From the NCBI RefSeq assembly GCF_014467235.1, contig NZ_NKHP01000028.1, positions 1 through 49,886 of the forward strand: a DNA stretch of 49,886 bases, written 5' to 3'. Shown here in pieces: positions 49,025 through 49,886 of the stretch. The translations under genes and the position numbers were made by a program. This DNA comes from Xenorhabdus indica (GTDB lineage Bacteria > Pseudomonadota > Gammaproteobacteria > Enterobacterales > Enterobacteriaceae). A model generated the notes under the pieces. That model saw only the letters and a list, made by a program, of their open reading frames with translations. It was not told the origin of the DNA and did not search any database. Every line of letters starts with the position of its first letter. Position 1 is the first letter of the stretch.

Positions 49025-49113
49025 GATTGCATTGAGTCAACTGAGTGATGAAAACACTTGGTATGAAATAGGGATCGCTGCATCATGTTGTTTATAGATT
49101 GGCTTAAATCACT

Positions 49114-49187
49114 GTGTCGTTTTTGTGTCTCTGCTAACGACACACTGACGACAACCAAAGACATTGAAAGGCAATGAACGACACAAA
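49114..49187. repeat. ACGACA repeats beside the attachment site
   Basis: AAAACGACACA (reverse strand, 49114-49124), AACGACACAC (49136-49145), GACGACAACC (49147-49156) and AACGACACAAA (49177-49187). Four copies, one inverted, about 60-130 bases from the tRNA fragment, suggest arm-type integrase sites of the left element. The 49025-49246 interval has no gene. Confidence 0.45.
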
Positions 49188-49246
49188 ACGCGATGCGAGC
49201 AAGGATAAATCTTTATATTTCAATGTGATATTTAACGGTCTACTTT

Positions 49247-49291
49247 CTTCTAAGCCGTAGGTCACAGGTTCTAATCCTGTAGGGCGTACCA
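49247..49291 (+). other. tRNA-Arg(UCU) 3' fragment: attachment junction
   Basis: CTTCTAA (anticodon loop, UCU), GCCG, T-arm ACAGG-TTCTAAT-CCTGT, acceptor AGGGCGT and ACCA make the 3' 45 bases of a tRNA-Arg. The 5' half is missing: upstream DNA does not pair. The T-loop has TTCTAAT where TTCGAAT is expected, so the copy has drifted. This is the usual right junction (attR) of an element inserted in an arginine tRNA gene, and the left junction for whatever follows. Confidence 0.8.
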
Positions 49292-49404
49292 TCCTTTAAT
49301 ATCTTAACGTCTTCCTAAGTCTACAAAATCCCATTAAATACATAGTATTGTCCTTTTTTCCTTCTCCCGTAGTCTAGTCAGGTATGTTGAAATCTATGAT
49401 CTTA

Positions 49405-49424
49405 TAGGGGTATATTTAGGGGTA
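49405..49424 (+). repeat. Two TAGGGGTA repeats before the integrase
   Basis: TAGGGGTA at 49405-49412 and 49417-49424, 12 bases apart, with an inverted TACCCCC at about 49448. Short repeats like these are common directly upstream of P4-type integrase genes and may bind integrase or excisionase. Confidence 0.45.
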
Positions 49425-49454
49425 CGTTCAGGTTCAATGAAGTGAGATACCCCC

Positions 49455-49886
49455 ATGAAGTTAACAGCCCGACAAGTGGACACTGCAAAGCCGAAAGAAA
49501 AACCCTACAAACTTGCAGATGGTGGCGGACTCTATCTATTGGTTAACCCTAATGGCTCTCGCTATTGGCGGTTAAAGTATCGGATTGCAGGCAAAGAAAA
49601 ATTGCTTGCATTAGGGGTATATCCTGAAATCTCCCTCGCCGAAGCTCGAACCAAGAGAAATGATGCGCGGCAGACGCTATCGGATGGTCATGATCCGATA
49701 GAAGAAAAGAGAGCAGAAAAAGCCGCCAAAGTATTTGCGGTCAGCAATAGTTTTGAATCCATCGCTATTGAGTGGCATGAGTATAAGCGCCCAAACTGGT
49801 CAAAAGGCTATGCCGAAGACATTCTGGAATATCTGAAAAAAGATATCTTCCCGTATATTGGTAAACGTGCTGTTACCGAGATTAAA
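49455..49886 (+). CDS. int: P4-type tyrosine integrase, N-terminal part
   Basis: 144 codons to the window edge: DUF4102 arm-binding domain (MKLTARQVDTAKPKEKPYKL, then GGGLYLLVNPNGSRYWRLKY and LGVYPEISLAEARTKRNDAR), followed by the start of the core-binding domain (SIAIEWHEYKRPNWSKGYAE). The catalytic region lies beyond the edge. It is transcribed away from the tRNA fragment, the usual layout at the first end of a P4-type island, so it likely belongs to a second element rather than the lambdoid prophage, whose integrase should be at the left. Confidence 0.9.
   Translation, partial: MKLTARQVDTAKPKEKPYKLADGGGLYLLVNPNGSRYWRLKYRIAGKEKLLALGVYPEISLAEARTKRNDARQTLSDGHDPIEEKRAEKAAKVFAVSNSFESIAIEWHEYKRPNWSKGYAEDILEYLKKDIFPYIGKRAVTEIK

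Noticed and set aside
49247..49291. Functional tRNA-Arg gene
   Set aside because: Only the 3' part is present; the upstream DNA cannot form the 5' half, and the T-loop is mutated.

Overview
The window is almost entirely one integrated temperate phage. It is a lambda/P22-type mosaic siphovirus prophage from an enterobacterium. Gene content and style (IS982-type element, many toxin-antitoxin cassettes, ExoX/Sak4-type recombination genes, moderate GC) look most like the Xenorhabdus/Photorhabdus/Proteus group (Morganellaceae). The genus is an inference; no chromosomal housekeeping gene is present to fix it.

Layout, left to right. (1) 1-5370, leftward early operon: a single-strand-binding-like protein, a Sak4-like RecA-fold recombinase, an ExoX-like exonuclease, several tiny ORFs, two rightward singletons with related leaders, and a candidate N-like protein. 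(2) 5400-6620, immunity region: PL with operators, a CI-type S24 repressor (apparently leaderless from PRM), three evenly spaced 14-bp operators, PR and a Cro-like protein. (3) 6600-12240, rightward early operon: boxA-containing leader, CII-like protein, O-like initiator with iterons inside its gene, DnaB-type helicase, nin-like genes including RusA, antiterminator Q, then PR' and its terminator. (4) 12300-16850, accessory island between the late promoter and lysis: DNA methyltransferase, a protein with a DUF2829/Tad2-like (anti-Thoeris type) domain, and two toxin-antitoxin modules. (5) 17000-18220, lysis: lambda S-like dual-start holin, P22-like endolysin, nested Rz/Rz1. (6) 18240-20080: HicB with a wrecked hicA, and a BRO-type antirepressor with a strongly structured leader. 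(7) 20100-30100, packaging, head and tail-tube genes. (8) 30100-33690, moron cluster: P22_AR_N antirepressor, unknown protein, secreted Cys-rich protein, one-TM protein, then an IS982-family copy with a nonsense mutation. (9) 33700-46820: tape measure, another toxin-antitoxin module, lambda M-L-K-I-J tail-tip genes and a side fibre. (10) 46940-49300, right end: an opposite-strand fibre gene, antitoxin debris, an intact toxin-antitoxin pair, and a 3' fragment of tRNA-Arg(UCU) interpreted as the attachment junction. (11) 49455 to the end: start of a P4-type integrase, probably opening a second element next to the first.

How the genes work together: CI blocks PL and PR at ATAAC-N4-GTTAT operators. 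After induction, antitermination (rrn-type boxA sites lie in both early leaders) opens replication and recombination; Q then reads through tR' into lysis and morphogenesis. Two antirepressor-type proteins with structured leaders, and five toxin-antitoxin loci in different states of decay, are layered on top. The left prophage end and its own integrase lie outside the window.
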